Part shown: piece by piece, positions 8,362 through 17,184 of the stretch | How the letters are laid out: every line of letters starts with the position of its first letter | Numbering within the stretch: the first letter of the stretch is position 1 | Source: Olivibacter sp. XZL3 | GTDB taxonomy: Bacteria > Bacteroidota > Bacteroidia > Sphingobacteriales > Sphingobacteriaceae | Direction: 5' to 3' | DNA length: 64,000 bases | Assembly (NCBI RefSeq): GCF_004368405.1 | Contig: NZ_SBJH01000064.1 | Location: 62,001-126,000 of the forward strand | Position numbers and translations under genes: made by a program | The notes under the pieces: generated by a model | The model's input: the letters and a program-made list of their open reading frames with translations, nothing else | Told to the model about the DNA's origin: nothing | Databases searched by the model: none

Positions 8362-8379
8362 CAAAAATCAAGATACTGA

Positions 8380-10743
8380 ATGGCAAAGAACTTATTAATT
8401 GTAGAATCACCGGCAAAAGCGAAAACCATAGAAGGATATTTAGGAAAAGATTTTTTAGTTAAGTCAAGTTATGGACATATCCGGGATTTAGTTAAAACGG
8501 ATGATGCTATTGATACTGCAAATAATTTCGAACAGAAATATGAAGTTCCGACCGATAAAAAGGCCGTTGTCAGCGAATTGAAGAAACTAGCTAAAACTGC
8601 AGAAACAGTTTGGTTAGCATCCGATGAAGACCGCGAGGGAGAGGCAATTTCGTGGCACTTATACGAAACCTTAAATCTAAAGGACGATAAAACAAAACGG
8701 ATCGTTTTTCACGAAATCACAAAGCCCGCGATTTTAAAAGCCATTGAGCAGCCGCGGAAGATTGATTTTAATTTAGTAAATGCGCAGCAAGCAAGGCGGG
8801 TACTGGATCGGCTGGTCGGTTTTGAGCTATCGCCGGTGCTGTGGAAAAAAGTCAAACCCTCTCTTTCTGCTGGCCGGGTGCAGTCCGTAGCCGTACGCCT
8901 GTTGGTTGACCGCGAACGGGAAATAAATAAGTTTGAGCCAGAGGCTGCCTTCCGCGTAGTAGCCATATTCTATACGGAAGAGAATAAGAAAGAATTGTTC
9001 AAGGCAGAACTGTCAAAGCGATTCGCTTCTATAGAAGAAGCCGAAAAATTTCTTAATGATTGCGTCCAAGCAACCTACCGCATTAAAAGCTTGGAGACCA
9101 AGCCAAGCAAACGGAATCCGGCGGCGCCTTTCACTACCTCTACCTTGCAACAGGAAGCAAGCAGAAAGTTAGGCTTTTCGGTAGCCCGAACCATGACGGT
9201 AGCACAGCGTCTATACGAGTCGGGAAAAATCACCTATATGCGTACGGACTCCGTCAATTTAAGTGACACAGCGCAGCAGGCAGCCGAACAGGAAATCCGC
9301 ACAGCGTATGGCGACAAATATCATAAAAGAAGACAATATAAAACCAAATCGGCCGGTGCTCAAGAAGCTCACGAGGCCATTCGCCCTACCTATTTTGATC
9401 AACACACGATCGATGGCGACCATTCCGAAAAACGTCTTTATGAACTGATATGGAAGCGAGCCATCGCCTCTCAAATGAGCGAAGCTGAATTCGAGAGGAC
9501 GACTGCAAAAATTGATATCTCGACGCGCAGCGAAGAGTTTACAGCTAACGGCGAGGTAATGAAATTTGACGGCTTCTTAAAAGTTTACTTCGAGTCGACT
9601 GATGAAGACAATGAAGTTAATTTGGAAGAGTCAGGAGATAATGCGCTGTTGCCTCCCCTAAAGAAAGACCAGCTGCTTGGTCTAAAAGAAATGGTAGCAA
9701 CCGAGCGTTTTAGCAGACCTCCTGCCCGCTATACGGAAGCTAGTCTGGTAAAGAAGCTGGAAGAATTAGGAATTGGTAGGCCATCAACTTATGCCCCTAC
9801 CATATCAACGATTCAGAATAGAGGCTATGTCGTTAAAGAAGACCGGGAAGGAAAACCGCGTGACTATCATGTGCTTACCTTAGCAGGAAACGAAATAAGC
9901 AGTACGAAGAAGACAGAGATTACCGGCGCGGAAAAATCCAAGCTTTTCCCTACGGATATTGGCATTTTGGTTAATGACTTTCTGGTGGCACACTTCAAAG
10001 ACATCGTCGACTTCAATTTTACAGCAACGGTTGAAAAAGAGTTTGACGAGATAGCCAATGGTTTAAAAGAATGGACCGACATGCTGCGCAGCTTCTACGG
10101 TCCGTTTCATAAAGAGGTCACGAATACCATTGAAAATGCCGACCGGGCCAGCAGTGAGCGCGTACTGGGCGTCGACCCGCAAACAGGCAAACCCGTAAGT
10201 GTTAGACTAGGCCGTTTTGGCCCTTTAGTGCAAATCGGCTCGGCAGATGATGACGAAAAACCAGTTTTCGCCAGCCTTCGAACGGGGCAGATGATTGAAA
10301 CGATTACCTTGGACGAAGCGCTTGAACTCTTTAAGTTGCCGAAAAAGGTCGGAACTTACGAAGATAAAGAGATGACCGTGGCCATTGGTCGGTTCGGCCC
10401 TTATATCCGTCATAATAACGCGTTTTACTCGTTGCCAAAGGGCTTAGATCCGATGGACGTGAACGAACAACAGGCAATCGAAATTATTGAACTGAAGCGC
10501 AAGAAAGATATCGAGAAGATCATCAAAACTTTCGATGAGAATCCGGAAGCGCGGATTGAGCAAGGGCGGTGGGGACCTTTTATCCGTTTTGGAAAGCAGA
10601 ACATTAAAATTCCAAAAGATAAAGAGGTGGACAAAATTACTTACGCGGATATTTTGGTATTAGCAGAAAACGATAAATCGGCTGTGAGTCCCAAAAAGAA
10701 AGCACCAGCAAAAGGAAAAGGCAAAACGGCAAAGAAAAAATAA
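8380..10743 (+). CDS. topA: DNA topoisomerase I (type IA)
   Basis: This enzyme relaxes negative supercoils through a transient 5'-phosphotyrosine break. The 787 residues begin with the Toprim domain (LLIVESPAKAKTIEGYLG, acidic triad in ASDEDREGEAISWHLYE near 85-100). The catalytic Tyr is in GKITYMRTDSVNLS near residue 288, and the GIGRPSTYAPTISTIQNRGYV signature follows. After the core there are three related C-terminal repeats, each centred on a GRFGP or GRWGP motif (about 605-735), and a Lys-rich tail ending in KKK. No Cys4 zinc ribbon is present, unlike E. coli TopA. A small unknown gene follows after 4 bases. Confidence 0.97.
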   Translation: MAKNLLIVESPAKAKTIEGYLGKDFLVKSSYGHIRDLVKTDDAIDTANNFEQKYEVPTDKKAVVSELKKLAKTAETVWLASDEDREGEAISWHLYETLNLKDDKTKRIVFHEITKPAILKAIEQPRKIDFNLVNAQQARRVLDRLVGFELSPVLWKKVKPSLSAGRVQSVAVRLLVDREREINKFEPEAAFRVVAIFYTEENKKELFKAELSKRFASIEEAEKFLNDCVQATYRIKSLETKPSKRNPAAPFTTSTLQQEASRKLGFSVARTMTVAQRLYESGKITYMRTDSVNLSDTAQQAAEQEIRTAYGDKYHKRRQYKTKSAGAQEAHEAIRPTYFDQHTIDGDHSEKRLYELIWKRAIASQMSEAEFERTTAKIDISTRSEEFTANGEVMKFDGFLKVYFESTDEDNEVNLEESGDNALLPPLKKDQLLGLKEMVATERFSRPPARYTEASLVKKLEELGIGRPSTYAPTISTIQNRGYVVKEDREGKPRDYHVLTLAGNEISSTKKTEITGAEKSKLFPTDIGILVNDFLVAHFKDIVDFNFTATVEKEFDEIANGLKEWTDMLRSFYGPFHKEVTNTIENADRASSERVLGVDPQTGKPVSVRLGRFGPLVQIGSADDDEKPVFASLRTGQMIETITLDEALELFKLPKKVGTYEDKEMTVAIGRFGPYIRHNNAFYSLPKGLDPMDVNEQQAIEIIELKRKKDIEKIIKTFDENPEARIEQGRWGPFIRFGKQNIKIPKDKEVDKITYADILVLAENDKSAVSPKKKAPAKGKGKTAKKK

Positions 10744-10747
10744 CCTC

Positions 10748-11155
10748 ATGAAAAAGGATCTTCCTCCTAATATCGTAGAAGACGTTTATATAGCCGTTGT
10801 GTTGGAAAGCGAGTCGCCCACCAGCCGGCATTGGAATGTCTATTTAATCAATCAAAAGGAAGAACCGATAAAAAACGTGCTAATCAGTAGTAAGGGCTAT
10901 GGCATCAAGGATGAGCGAGAGGTTAAGACCTCTGTTTTACGCCATTTTATCGGTGATGTTGACGCGAGCGAGTTTGCCCTGGTGGAAGCAATTGACGAAC
11001 AGGTTTTCGGTTTGACAAATGAGTATTTGCTTAGCTATTATATAGGCCGAACAATCTACGATAAGAAGTTTATCTTCTTACCGGAAAGTATTGTCGACTC
11101 GAATCTTATCCGCATCCCGGTTATCAACAAGCCAGGTATTTTAATAGGCATATAA
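10748..11155 (+). CDS. Conserved hypothetical protein downstream of topA
   Basis: A 135-residue soluble protein that I do not recognise. It has no signal peptide or membrane helix and looks like an alpha/beta fold. It contains VYIAVVLESESPTSRHWNVYLIN, then a repeated-strand region with KNVLISSKGYGIKDEREVKT, and a C-terminal half rich in aromatic residues (YLLSYYIGRTIYDKKFIFLPE). The start lies four bases after the topA stop, so it is certainly co-transcribed. The unit ends at the strong two-way terminator 11154-11196. A role connected to topA is only suggested by position. Confidence 0.75.
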   Translation: MKKDLPPNIVEDVYIAVVLESESPTSRHWNVYLINQKEEPIKNVLISSKGYGIKDEREVKTSVLRHFIGDVDASEFALVEAIDEQVFGLTNEYLLSYYIGRTIYDKKFIFLPESIVDSNLIRIPVINKPGILIGI

Positions 11156-11196
11156 AAAGGTAAAGGCCGACGGAATCCATCGGCCTTTACCTTTTT
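11154..11196. terminator. Bidirectional terminator between topA unit and lysA
   Basis: Perfect 17-base arms (11154-11170 and 11180-11196) enclose CGGAATCCA. The arms start with AAAAAGG and end with CCTTTTT, so each strand reads a GC-rich stem followed by a T-run. It separates the convergent units topA/10748 and lysC-lysA. Confidence 0.9.
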
Positions 11197-11216
11197 ATAT
11201 TGCGGGTGAAGCTGCA

Positions 11217-12395
11217 TTATGCAATCTCATCGTTATAAACGTATCGGATTTCATTTCGGAGATTGTATCTTGAGGCCATTACTTCTCCGTAAGCCCCTGC
11301 CGTACGAATGGCAATTAAATCTCCTCTTTTGGACTCGGGGAGTTCCACTTCCTTCCCGAAACAATCGGTGCTTTCGCAAATAGGGCCAACGACGTCATAA
11401 TGAGTCAGCATCCCTACCCCGCCCTCATTGTGTTGTTCGCTAGACAGTCGCTCTATTTTATGATAAGCTTGGTATAAAGCTGGACGCATTAGCTCCGTCA
11501 TGCCAGCATCAAGAATTATAAAGTTCTTTTTAATGCCGTTTTTGACATACAGCACCCGGCTAATTAAGGAGCCACACTGCGACACCAAGGCTCTTCCGAG
11601 TTCAAAATGAACCTCCTGATGCCCTTTTCTCTCCAAGAACTGATCGAAAATTTCAAAATAACGTTTAAAGTCTACTATCGGCTCGCCATCTGGATCGGTA
11701 TAGTTCACCCCTAAACCTCCTCCTACGTTAAGTACCTTCAAACGGTATCCACGCTCGTCGAACCAGTTGTTAAATTCGTTGACCTTTACGCAAAGGCTTT
11801 TGAACACATTTAGATCGACCACTTGTGAACCGACGTGGAAATGCAAGCCTATCAATTCAAGAGAATCAAAGCTTTTAATAGTATCCAAGCAATCGCTTAA
11901 TTCCCATGTTTTAATTCCAAACTTATTTTCGTCTAATCCCGTTGTAATGTACTTATGCGTCTGTGCATCGACGTTGGGGTTAATCCTAAGTGCTATTTTA
12001 GCTACTTTACCTGCCCTTTTTGCTAAATCGCCAATTACGTGTAGTTCCTGTACCGACTCGACGTTGAAAGCGAATATATTATGATCAAGGGCGGCAAGGA
12101 TTTCCTTATCCGCCTTACCCACTCCGGCAAAGACGATTTTTTCTGGAGCAAAGCCAACTTCAACGGCTTTCAGTACCTCATTGCCGCTTACACAGTCAGC
12201 GCCGATGCCCGACTCTTGAATAACCCGTAACACGCGCTCATTAAAGTTTGCTTTCAGTGCATAATGTATATGAAAACCATACTTATTAGCTTCGGTAAGC
12301 GCACGATCCAGTGTTGCCTGAAGCAACGCCAAATCATAATAGAAAAAAGGAGTTTCCTTCTGCTCAAAAGCAGTTACAATATCTTTGTTAAACAT
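11217..12395 (-). CDS. lysA: Diaminopimelate decarboxylase
   Basis: This PLP enzyme performs the last step of lysine synthesis, meso-diaminopimelate to L-lysine. The 392 residues are a fold-type III barrel plus beta domain. The PLP Lys lies in HYALKANFNERVL (about 45-57). LHFHVGSQV, VGGGLGVNY, and EPGR-equivalent ELGRALVSQCG follow. The catalytic Cys region is PICESTDCFG, then AGAYG. It lies 30 bases downstream of lysC and shares its transcript, pairing the first and last enzymes of the lysine pathway. The family also contains ornithine/arginine decarboxylases, but CESTD and the lysC partner favour LysA. Confidence 0.93.
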   Translation of the reverse strand: MFNKDIVTAFEQKETPFFYYDLALLQATLDRALTEANKYGFHIHYALKANFNERVLRVIQESGIGADCVSGNEVLKAVEVGFAPEKIVFAGVGKADKEILAALDHNIFAFNVESVQELHVIGDLAKRAGKVAKIALRINPNVDAQTHKYITTGLDENKFGIKTWELSDCLDTIKSFDSLELIGLHFHVGSQVVDLNVFKSLCVKVNEFNNWFDERGYRLKVLNVGGGLGVNYTDPDGEPIVDFKRYFEIFDQFLERKGHQEVHFELGRALVSQCGSLISRVLYVKNGIKKNFIILDAGMTELMRPALYQAYHKIERLSSEQHNEGGVGMLTHYDVVGPICESTDCFGKEVELPESKRGDLIAIRTAGAYGEVMASRYNLRNEIRYVYNDEIA

Positions 12396-12425
12396 GTATT
12401 TTTAAAGCGTAAATCGCCATTTTTG

Positions 12426-13742
12426 TTAAAATAAACGGTTATGTAACGAACGGAGCACCTCAACCTTATCCGCAGCATTAACTAATAACGATATATTGAA
12501 GTTGCTTCCACCGTAAGAAATCATCCGTACCGGAATGTGTTTAACCGCATCCAATACGCGGGAAGCATAACCGTGGGTGTTCAAACTGAAATCACCGACA
12601 ACACAAACAATGGTTTGGTTAATGTCGATCTCGACCGAACCGAAATCTTTCAACTCGCGTTCAATATCACTTAGAAAACGTGTATCATCAATGGTGAGCG
12701 ACACGGCCACTTCCGAGGTGGTGATCATGTCGATGGGTGTTTTATAACGCTCGAAAACCTCGAAGACCTTTCTTAAGAAACCAAAGGCCAAAAGCATGCG
12801 CGAGGAATGAATCCGTATAGCTGTGATACCGTCTTTGGCTGCAATAGACCGTACTTCACCGCTGGCAGCACCTTCCTTACTAATGAGTGTGCCTGCTGCG
12901 CCCGGCTCCATCGTGTTGAGCAATCGTACCGGAATGTTATATCGTTGCGCAGGGAATACACTCTGAGGGTGTAAGATCTTCGCACCAAAATAGGCCAATT
13001 CGGCTGCCTCGTCGAAGGTTAAATGAGCAATAGGTTTCGTTCCTTTTACAATACGCGGATCGTTGTTGTGCATTCCGTCAATATCTGTCCAGATCTGCAC
13101 CTCTTCTGCCCGTATAGCAGCGCCTATCAATGATGCAGTATAGTCGCTACCACCTCTTCTGAGGTTATCAATCTCGCCAAATGCATTTCGGCAGATATAG
13201 CCCTGTGTAATAAACAATTGATGATCGGCAGCGGCTGCCAGTAAACTCGACAGATGCTCGCCAATGAAATCGATAATCGGTTCATTATCTTCGTCTATTT
13301 TCATAAAGTCTAAAGCAGGTAATAGCTTCGACCGCACCCCGATTTCGGTGAGGTAAAAATGGTAAAGTGTGGTTGATAGCAGTTCTCCCTGCGCCAAAAT
13401 TATCTTTTCTTCAATGGGAGTAAAGAGATCTTGTGCAAAAGACTGTATGAAATTAAAGTGATAATCAATCAGTTCCCGTCCATTATCTTTCCCTTCTTGT
13501 GTCGCAAACAGCTCTTCAATAAATTGCTCATACGTTAAACGCAAGCCACTGATTAATGCTTCAGCCTTTCGCTTATCGCCTGCAACAAAAGCTTGTGATA
13601 TTTCAACTAATGCATTGGTTGTACCAGCCACCGCCGATAAAACAACGATCTGTTTCTCTTCACCGGGTTGTATAATATCCAGCAATTTTTTCATGCGCTG
13701 TGGACTGCCAACCGATGTCCCACCGAATTTTAAGACTTTCAT
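12426..13742 (-). CDS. lysC: Aspartate kinase, monofunctional
   Basis: It phosphorylates aspartate, the entry step to lysine, threonine and methionine. The 438 residues start MKVLKFGGTSVGSPQRM, the kinase KFGGTSV motif. RRGGSDYTASLIGAAI (catalytic and Asp-binding) and EVQIWTDIDGMHNNDPRIV follow, and two ACT-type regulatory domains fill the last 150 residues, implying amino-acid feedback control. I chose ATG 13742; an in-frame ATG at 13793 would add 17 residues (MLARRQG...) not typical of the family and overlapping a leader hairpin. No homoserine dehydrogenase is fused. The leader is over 200 bases long. Confidence 0.93.
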   Translation of the reverse strand: MKVLKFGGTSVGSPQRMKKLLDIIQPGEEKQIVVLSAVAGTTNALVEISQAFVAGDKRKAEALISGLRLTYEQFIEELFATQEGKDNGRELIDYHFNFIQSFAQDLFTPIEEKIILAQGELLSTTLYHFYLTEIGVRSKLLPALDFMKIDEDNEPIIDFIGEHLSSLLAAAADHQLFITQGYICRNAFGEIDNLRRGGSDYTASLIGAAIRAEEVQIWTDIDGMHNNDPRIVKGTKPIAHLTFDEAAELAYFGAKILHPQSVFPAQRYNIPVRLLNTMEPGAAGTLISKEGAASGEVRSIAAKDGITAIRIHSSRMLLAFGFLRKVFEVFERYKTPIDMITTSEVAVSLTIDDTRFLSDIERELKDFGSVEIDINQTIVCVVGDFSLNTHGYASRVLDAVKHIPVRMISYGGSNFNISLLVNAADKVEVLRSLHNRLF

Positions 13743-13980
13743 TCGAATCAACTTGTTTTTAATGGTGATGAAACCTTGCCTACGGGCAAGCATAAGCTAT
13801 TATTATTCACTTCGAGCGTCCTAGCTGCATTCACAAAATCGCTTTGCTAAGTGCCGTATTCCTTTCCTAGTTGCACCTATGCAGGTTTCATTGTGTATTT
13901 GTAATTTACTCTGTGATGGTCTATACAACGACAGACCACGTTTTTATCCAAAAAGACTATTCGCCATAAGTGCAAAAATA
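13743..13980 (-). promoter_or_regulatory. Long lysC leader with hairpin, repeats and -7 box
   Basis: A perfect -7 box (TATTTTTG on the minus strand, 13973-13980) would give a leader of about 220 bases. Inside it TCCTAGTTGCA (plus strand 13865-13875) recurs as TCCTAGCTGCA (13819-13829). A 6-bp hairpin CTTGCC/GGCAAG (13775-13790) sits 33 bases before the start. I do not recognise a lysine riboswitch core or a lysine-rich leader peptide. This fills most of the 380-base gap between lysC and ppx. Confidence 0.4.
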
Positions 13981-13985
13981 GCAAC

Positions 13986-14019
13986 AAAAAGCCCGTATAA
14001 AAAATCCATTTATACGGGC
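13986..14019 (-). terminator. Terminator of the ppk-ppx unit
   Basis: Read on the minus strand, GCCCGTATAAA and TTTATACGGGC form perfect 11-base arms (14019-14009 and 14001-13991) followed by TTTTT. It lies about 105 bases after the ppx stop and just upstream of the lysC -7 box. A TAACTTTG box directly upstream (about 14023-14030) also matches TAnnTTTG. Confidence 0.8.
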
Positions 14020-14123
14020 GCCAAAGTTACTAATTTTATTATCTTTCTAAGATATTTTTACATACACTTAAAAAAAATCATTACATCACGCAATCCATTT
14101 AATTTTTTTTACCAGGTGGCGCT

Positions 14124-15020
14124 TTAGTCGGCGCTCTTATCGGGCTTATTCGCGTGTTGGTCGATCAACGTTTGAATAATTCCATCGACGAGGCCCACTC
14201 TGGGTACGACAATATTCTTAACGCTTCCCCATTTCATCACGTTCAAAAAGATTTCGCAGGCAGGGATAATCACATCGGCCCGATCGTTGTTTAAGCCGAG
14301 TACACTGATACGCTCTTTCAGCGAAAACGAATTCAAATACTCATACAGCGATTTGAGTTTATTAAAAGAAAGCGGTTTCGTTCCCTTTTCATCGGCCAAG
14401 CGGTGTAACTTGTTAATGTTTCCGCCCGTTCCGATACCCACAATTCCCTTAAAGTCCTTGGTATATTCTTTTATCCATTCCTTCATATCAAGCCAGGTCT
14501 CTTCGCTGTCTTGATTATCCAAGATCCGGATCGTTCCGATGTTAAATGATCGGGAGGCTATATGGGAGCCGTTACTGAATACCGATAGTTCTGTACTGCC
14601 ACCGCCCACATCGATATACAAATAGCTTTTCCTTCTTTCCAGCTGCTGTTCTATATGACTATTATAAATAATATTGGCTTCTTTTACGCCATCGATAATT
14701 TCTAAATCGATCCCTACTTTCTTGATCTCCTTAACAAGTTCTGCACCGTTGGAAGCTTCGCGCATCGCCGATGTTGCACAAGCCATATGCGTACTTACTT
14801 TATAAACATCCATCAATGATTTGAATGCCGACATCGTTTTTATTAGATCCACAGACTTCCTCTTAGAGATGTGCTTATCAATAAAGGCATCATCTCCTAA
14901 ACGCAAGGGCACACGAATGAGTGTGTTTTTCTTGAAAGAAATCACGTCTCCGTTTTCGATTATATCAGCGATCAGCAGTCTGATAGCATTCGAACCAATA
15001 TCAATAGCTCCATATCTCAT
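14124..15020 (-). CDS. ppx: Exopolyphosphatase, Ppx/GppA family
   Basis: This ASKHA-fold phosphatase degrades inorganic polyphosphate and/or converts pppGpp to ppGpp. The 298 residues carry the phosphate loop 1 YGAIDIGSNAIRLLIADI at the N-terminus, the second loop YIDVGGGSTELSVFSNG near 137, and GIGTGGNINKL near 194. The protein has only the core two-domain module; the C-terminal HD-like domain of E. coli Ppx is missing, as in many Bacteroidota. It starts four bases after the ppk stop, so kinase and phosphatase are made together. Family members differ in polyP versus pppGpp preference, which cannot be read here. Confidence 0.9.
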   Translation of the reverse strand: MRYGAIDIGSNAIRLLIADIIENGDVISFKKNTLIRVPLRLGDDAFIDKHISKRKSVDLIKTMSAFKSLMDVYKVSTHMACATSAMREASNGAELVKEIKKVGIDLEIIDGVKEANIIYNSHIEQQLERRKSYLYIDVGGGSTELSVFSNGSHIASRSFNIGTIRILDNQDSEETWLDMKEWIKEYTKDFKGIVGIGTGGNINKLHRLADEKGTKPLSFNKLKSLYEYLNSFSLKERISVLGLNNDRADVIIPACEIFLNVMKWGSVKNIVVPRVGLVDGIIQTLIDQHANKPDKSAD

Positions 15021-15024
15021 ATAT

Positions 15025-17094
15025 CTATTTATTCTTTTGTTTCAAATAATTGTATGTATCTAACTGGGCTCGATAAGACGATTCGTTTTTCTTTTTCTTT
15101 ACGTATCGATTATCGTTCGTTGCATTAATCACTCTAGCTTTTGTGTTATCACGTAGCTGAATGTCTATAATGTCCCTAAGCTCTTTAATTAACAAGGGAT
15201 CTACGATTGGAAAGCTAACTTCCAATCGCCTGTCAATATTGCGGGTCATCCAATCGGCCGACGACAAATAAACTTTTTCGTTTCCATCGTTTCCGAATAT
15301 CCAGAGTCGCGCATGCTCCAAAAACCTGTCGACGATACTGATAACGGTAATATTCTCGCTATATCCCGGCTGCTGCGGAACCAGACAACACATCCCACGC
15401 ACGATCAGTTGTATCTTAACGCCAGCGTTGCTTGCCTCATATAGCTTTAAAATCATCCCCTCGTCGGAGAGGCTGTTCATCTTCAAAATCATATAGGCAT
15501 CCTTACCCGCTTTCGCCAGCTCAATTTCTCTATCAATCAATTGATTGACTGTATTCCGCATTTCCAGCGGAGAGGTAATTATATGTGAATAGCCTTTATA
15601 AAATGATTTTCTCTCCAAGCCTTTGAAAAGCCGCTTCAGATCTGCTGTTATGCCTTTGTGCACCGTAAATATGCTATGGTCGCAATAGGCTTTTGCACTT
15701 TTCTCGTTGTAATTACCTGTAGCCAGATTCGCGTAGTAAGCAAGTCGACCTTTCTCTCTTCGGGTGATTAAACAGATTTTAGAGTGCACTTTATAGGCCA
15801 ATAGTCCATAATGTACCTTCACCCCTCCTTCTTCCAGTTTATTGCTCCAAAAAATGTTGGCCTCTTCGTCAAATCTCGCCTTTAACTCGATCAGGCAGTT
15901 TACTCTTTTCCCATTTTTCGCCGCGTTAATCAACGCATTGATAATTTTTGAGTTCTCTGCCAACCGATACAAGGTTATATTGATTTCAACCACTTTGGGA
16001 TCAATTGCGGCCTCGCGCAAAAAATGGATAATGTAGTCGAAAGACTGATAGGGTAAACTGATTAGATAATCCCTCTTGGCTATTTGGCTGAAGATGCTGT
16101 CAGTCAAATCTAACTCTTTCACTTCGAGCGGCAAAAGCGCCTCATATTCGAGCGAAGATCCTCCTACATTAGGGAAAGCTATGAAATCTTTAAAGTTGTG
16201 ATAACGGTTACCGGGAATCAATAGGCCATTACTTAAATTCATCCGGGAAACCAGGAAATTCAGCATATCCAGCGGGATTTCGCTGTCGTAAAGCAAGCGC
16301 ATAGGTTTGCCCTTCGATCTTCGCTGAAGGCTCTTACTTAACGCTTCTATAAACTTTTCACTCACATTCGGATCTATGTCCAGCTCGGCATCGCGTGTCA
16401 ACTGAATGGTAAACGCTTCAATGGTGTCGTATTTAAAGATAAAAAACAGTTCATCCAAGCAATACCGTATAATATCGTCCAGCAGAATAATAAATTTCAG
16501 CTGATTACTGTGAGGCAATACCAGAAAACGATTCACACTTTTAGTAGGGACTTCTAATAGTGCGTATCTTACTTTTTTACGATACGTTAACTTGATAAGA
16601 AAATAAATTCGGCGGTCCTTTAACTCGGGAAAAGGCTTATTATCGTCTATGTCCAGCATAATAGGGACCAAGTTTGGAAGCACCTTCTCTTGAAAGTACT
16701 TTCTAACAAATGCTCCTCGGTTAACGTTTAACTGTTTATCATTAATAATGAAAATTTTTTCGTCGGCTAGTTCTTTAATTATTTCATGCTCGTATAAGTA
16801 TTCAAACCGCTTTTCCTGCTTAACAACAATATTCTTAATTTCGTTTAGTACCTTCCGCGGATTAAAGCCCAGTAATTCTTTCGCTTTTGTATTAACATTG
16901 GCCAAGCGGTTCAACGTCGCTACCCTTACGCGATAAAATTCGTCGAGATTCGAGGAAAAAATAGAAAGAAAGCGAAGACGTTCTAATAAAGGCACTGATT
17001 TATCCGCCGCTTCCTGTAATACGCGCTCATTAAAATACAACCAGCTAATCTCTCTATTTATTAAAGGAGCTTTACTCTTAAAAGATGCAGACAT
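15025..17094 (-). CDS. ppk1: Polyphosphate kinase 1
   Basis: It reversibly polymerises the ATP gamma-phosphate into polyphosphate at the membrane. The 689 residues match the usual PPK1 length. The N-terminal domain opens with INREISWLYFNERVLQEA, the head domain spans about 110-320, and two phospholipase-D-like C-domains follow. The autophosphorylated His is in YKVHSKICLITRRE. The conserved ATGNYNEKSAKAYCDHSIFT and a second VLE-type basic region (DWMTRNIDRRLEVSFPI) are intact. It is coupled to ppx downstream (4 bases). The lysine-rich gene ends 90 bases upstream on the same strand. Confidence 0.96.
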   Translation of the reverse strand: MSASFKSKAPLINREISWLYFNERVLQEAADKSVPLLERLRFLSIFSSNLDEFYRVRVATLNRLANVNTKAKELLGFNPRKVLNEIKNIVVKQEKRFEYLYEHEIIKELADEKIFIINDKQLNVNRGAFVRKYFQEKVLPNLVPIMLDIDDNKPFPELKDRRIYFLIKLTYRKKVRYALLEVPTKSVNRFLVLPHSNQLKFIILLDDIIRYCLDELFFIFKYDTIEAFTIQLTRDAELDIDPNVSEKFIEALSKSLQRRSKGKPMRLLYDSEIPLDMLNFLVSRMNLSNGLLIPGNRYHNFKDFIAFPNVGGSSLEYEALLPLEVKELDLTDSIFSQIAKRDYLISLPYQSFDYIIHFLREAAIDPKVVEINITLYRLAENSKIINALINAAKNGKRVNCLIELKARFDEEANIFWSNKLEEGGVKVHYGLLAYKVHSKICLITRREKGRLAYYANLATGNYNEKSAKAYCDHSIFTVHKGITADLKRLFKGLERKSFYKGYSHIITSPLEMRNTVNQLIDREIELAKAGKDAYMILKMNSLSDEGMILKLYEASNAGVKIQLIVRGMCCLVPQQPGYSENITVISIVDRFLEHARLWIFGNDGNEKVYLSSADWMTRNIDRRLEVSFPIVDPLLIKELRDIIDIQLRDNTKARVINATNDNRYVKKKKNESSYRAQLDTYNYLKQKNK

Positions 17095-17184
17095 TTAATA
17101 GAATACCGTTTATAGACAGCAAATTTTGCATAAAAATGTTAAGTTCACGTTAAATAAACATTACCTTTTATAAATTAAAGATGA

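Noticed and set aside
13743-13980. Lysine riboswitch in the lysC leader
   Set aside because: None of the conserved L-box core motifs could be recognised.
13879-14127. 82-codon plus-strand ORF in the lysC-ppx gap
   Set aside because: Spans the minus-strand terminator and lysC promoter; basic, low-complexity product, no homology features.
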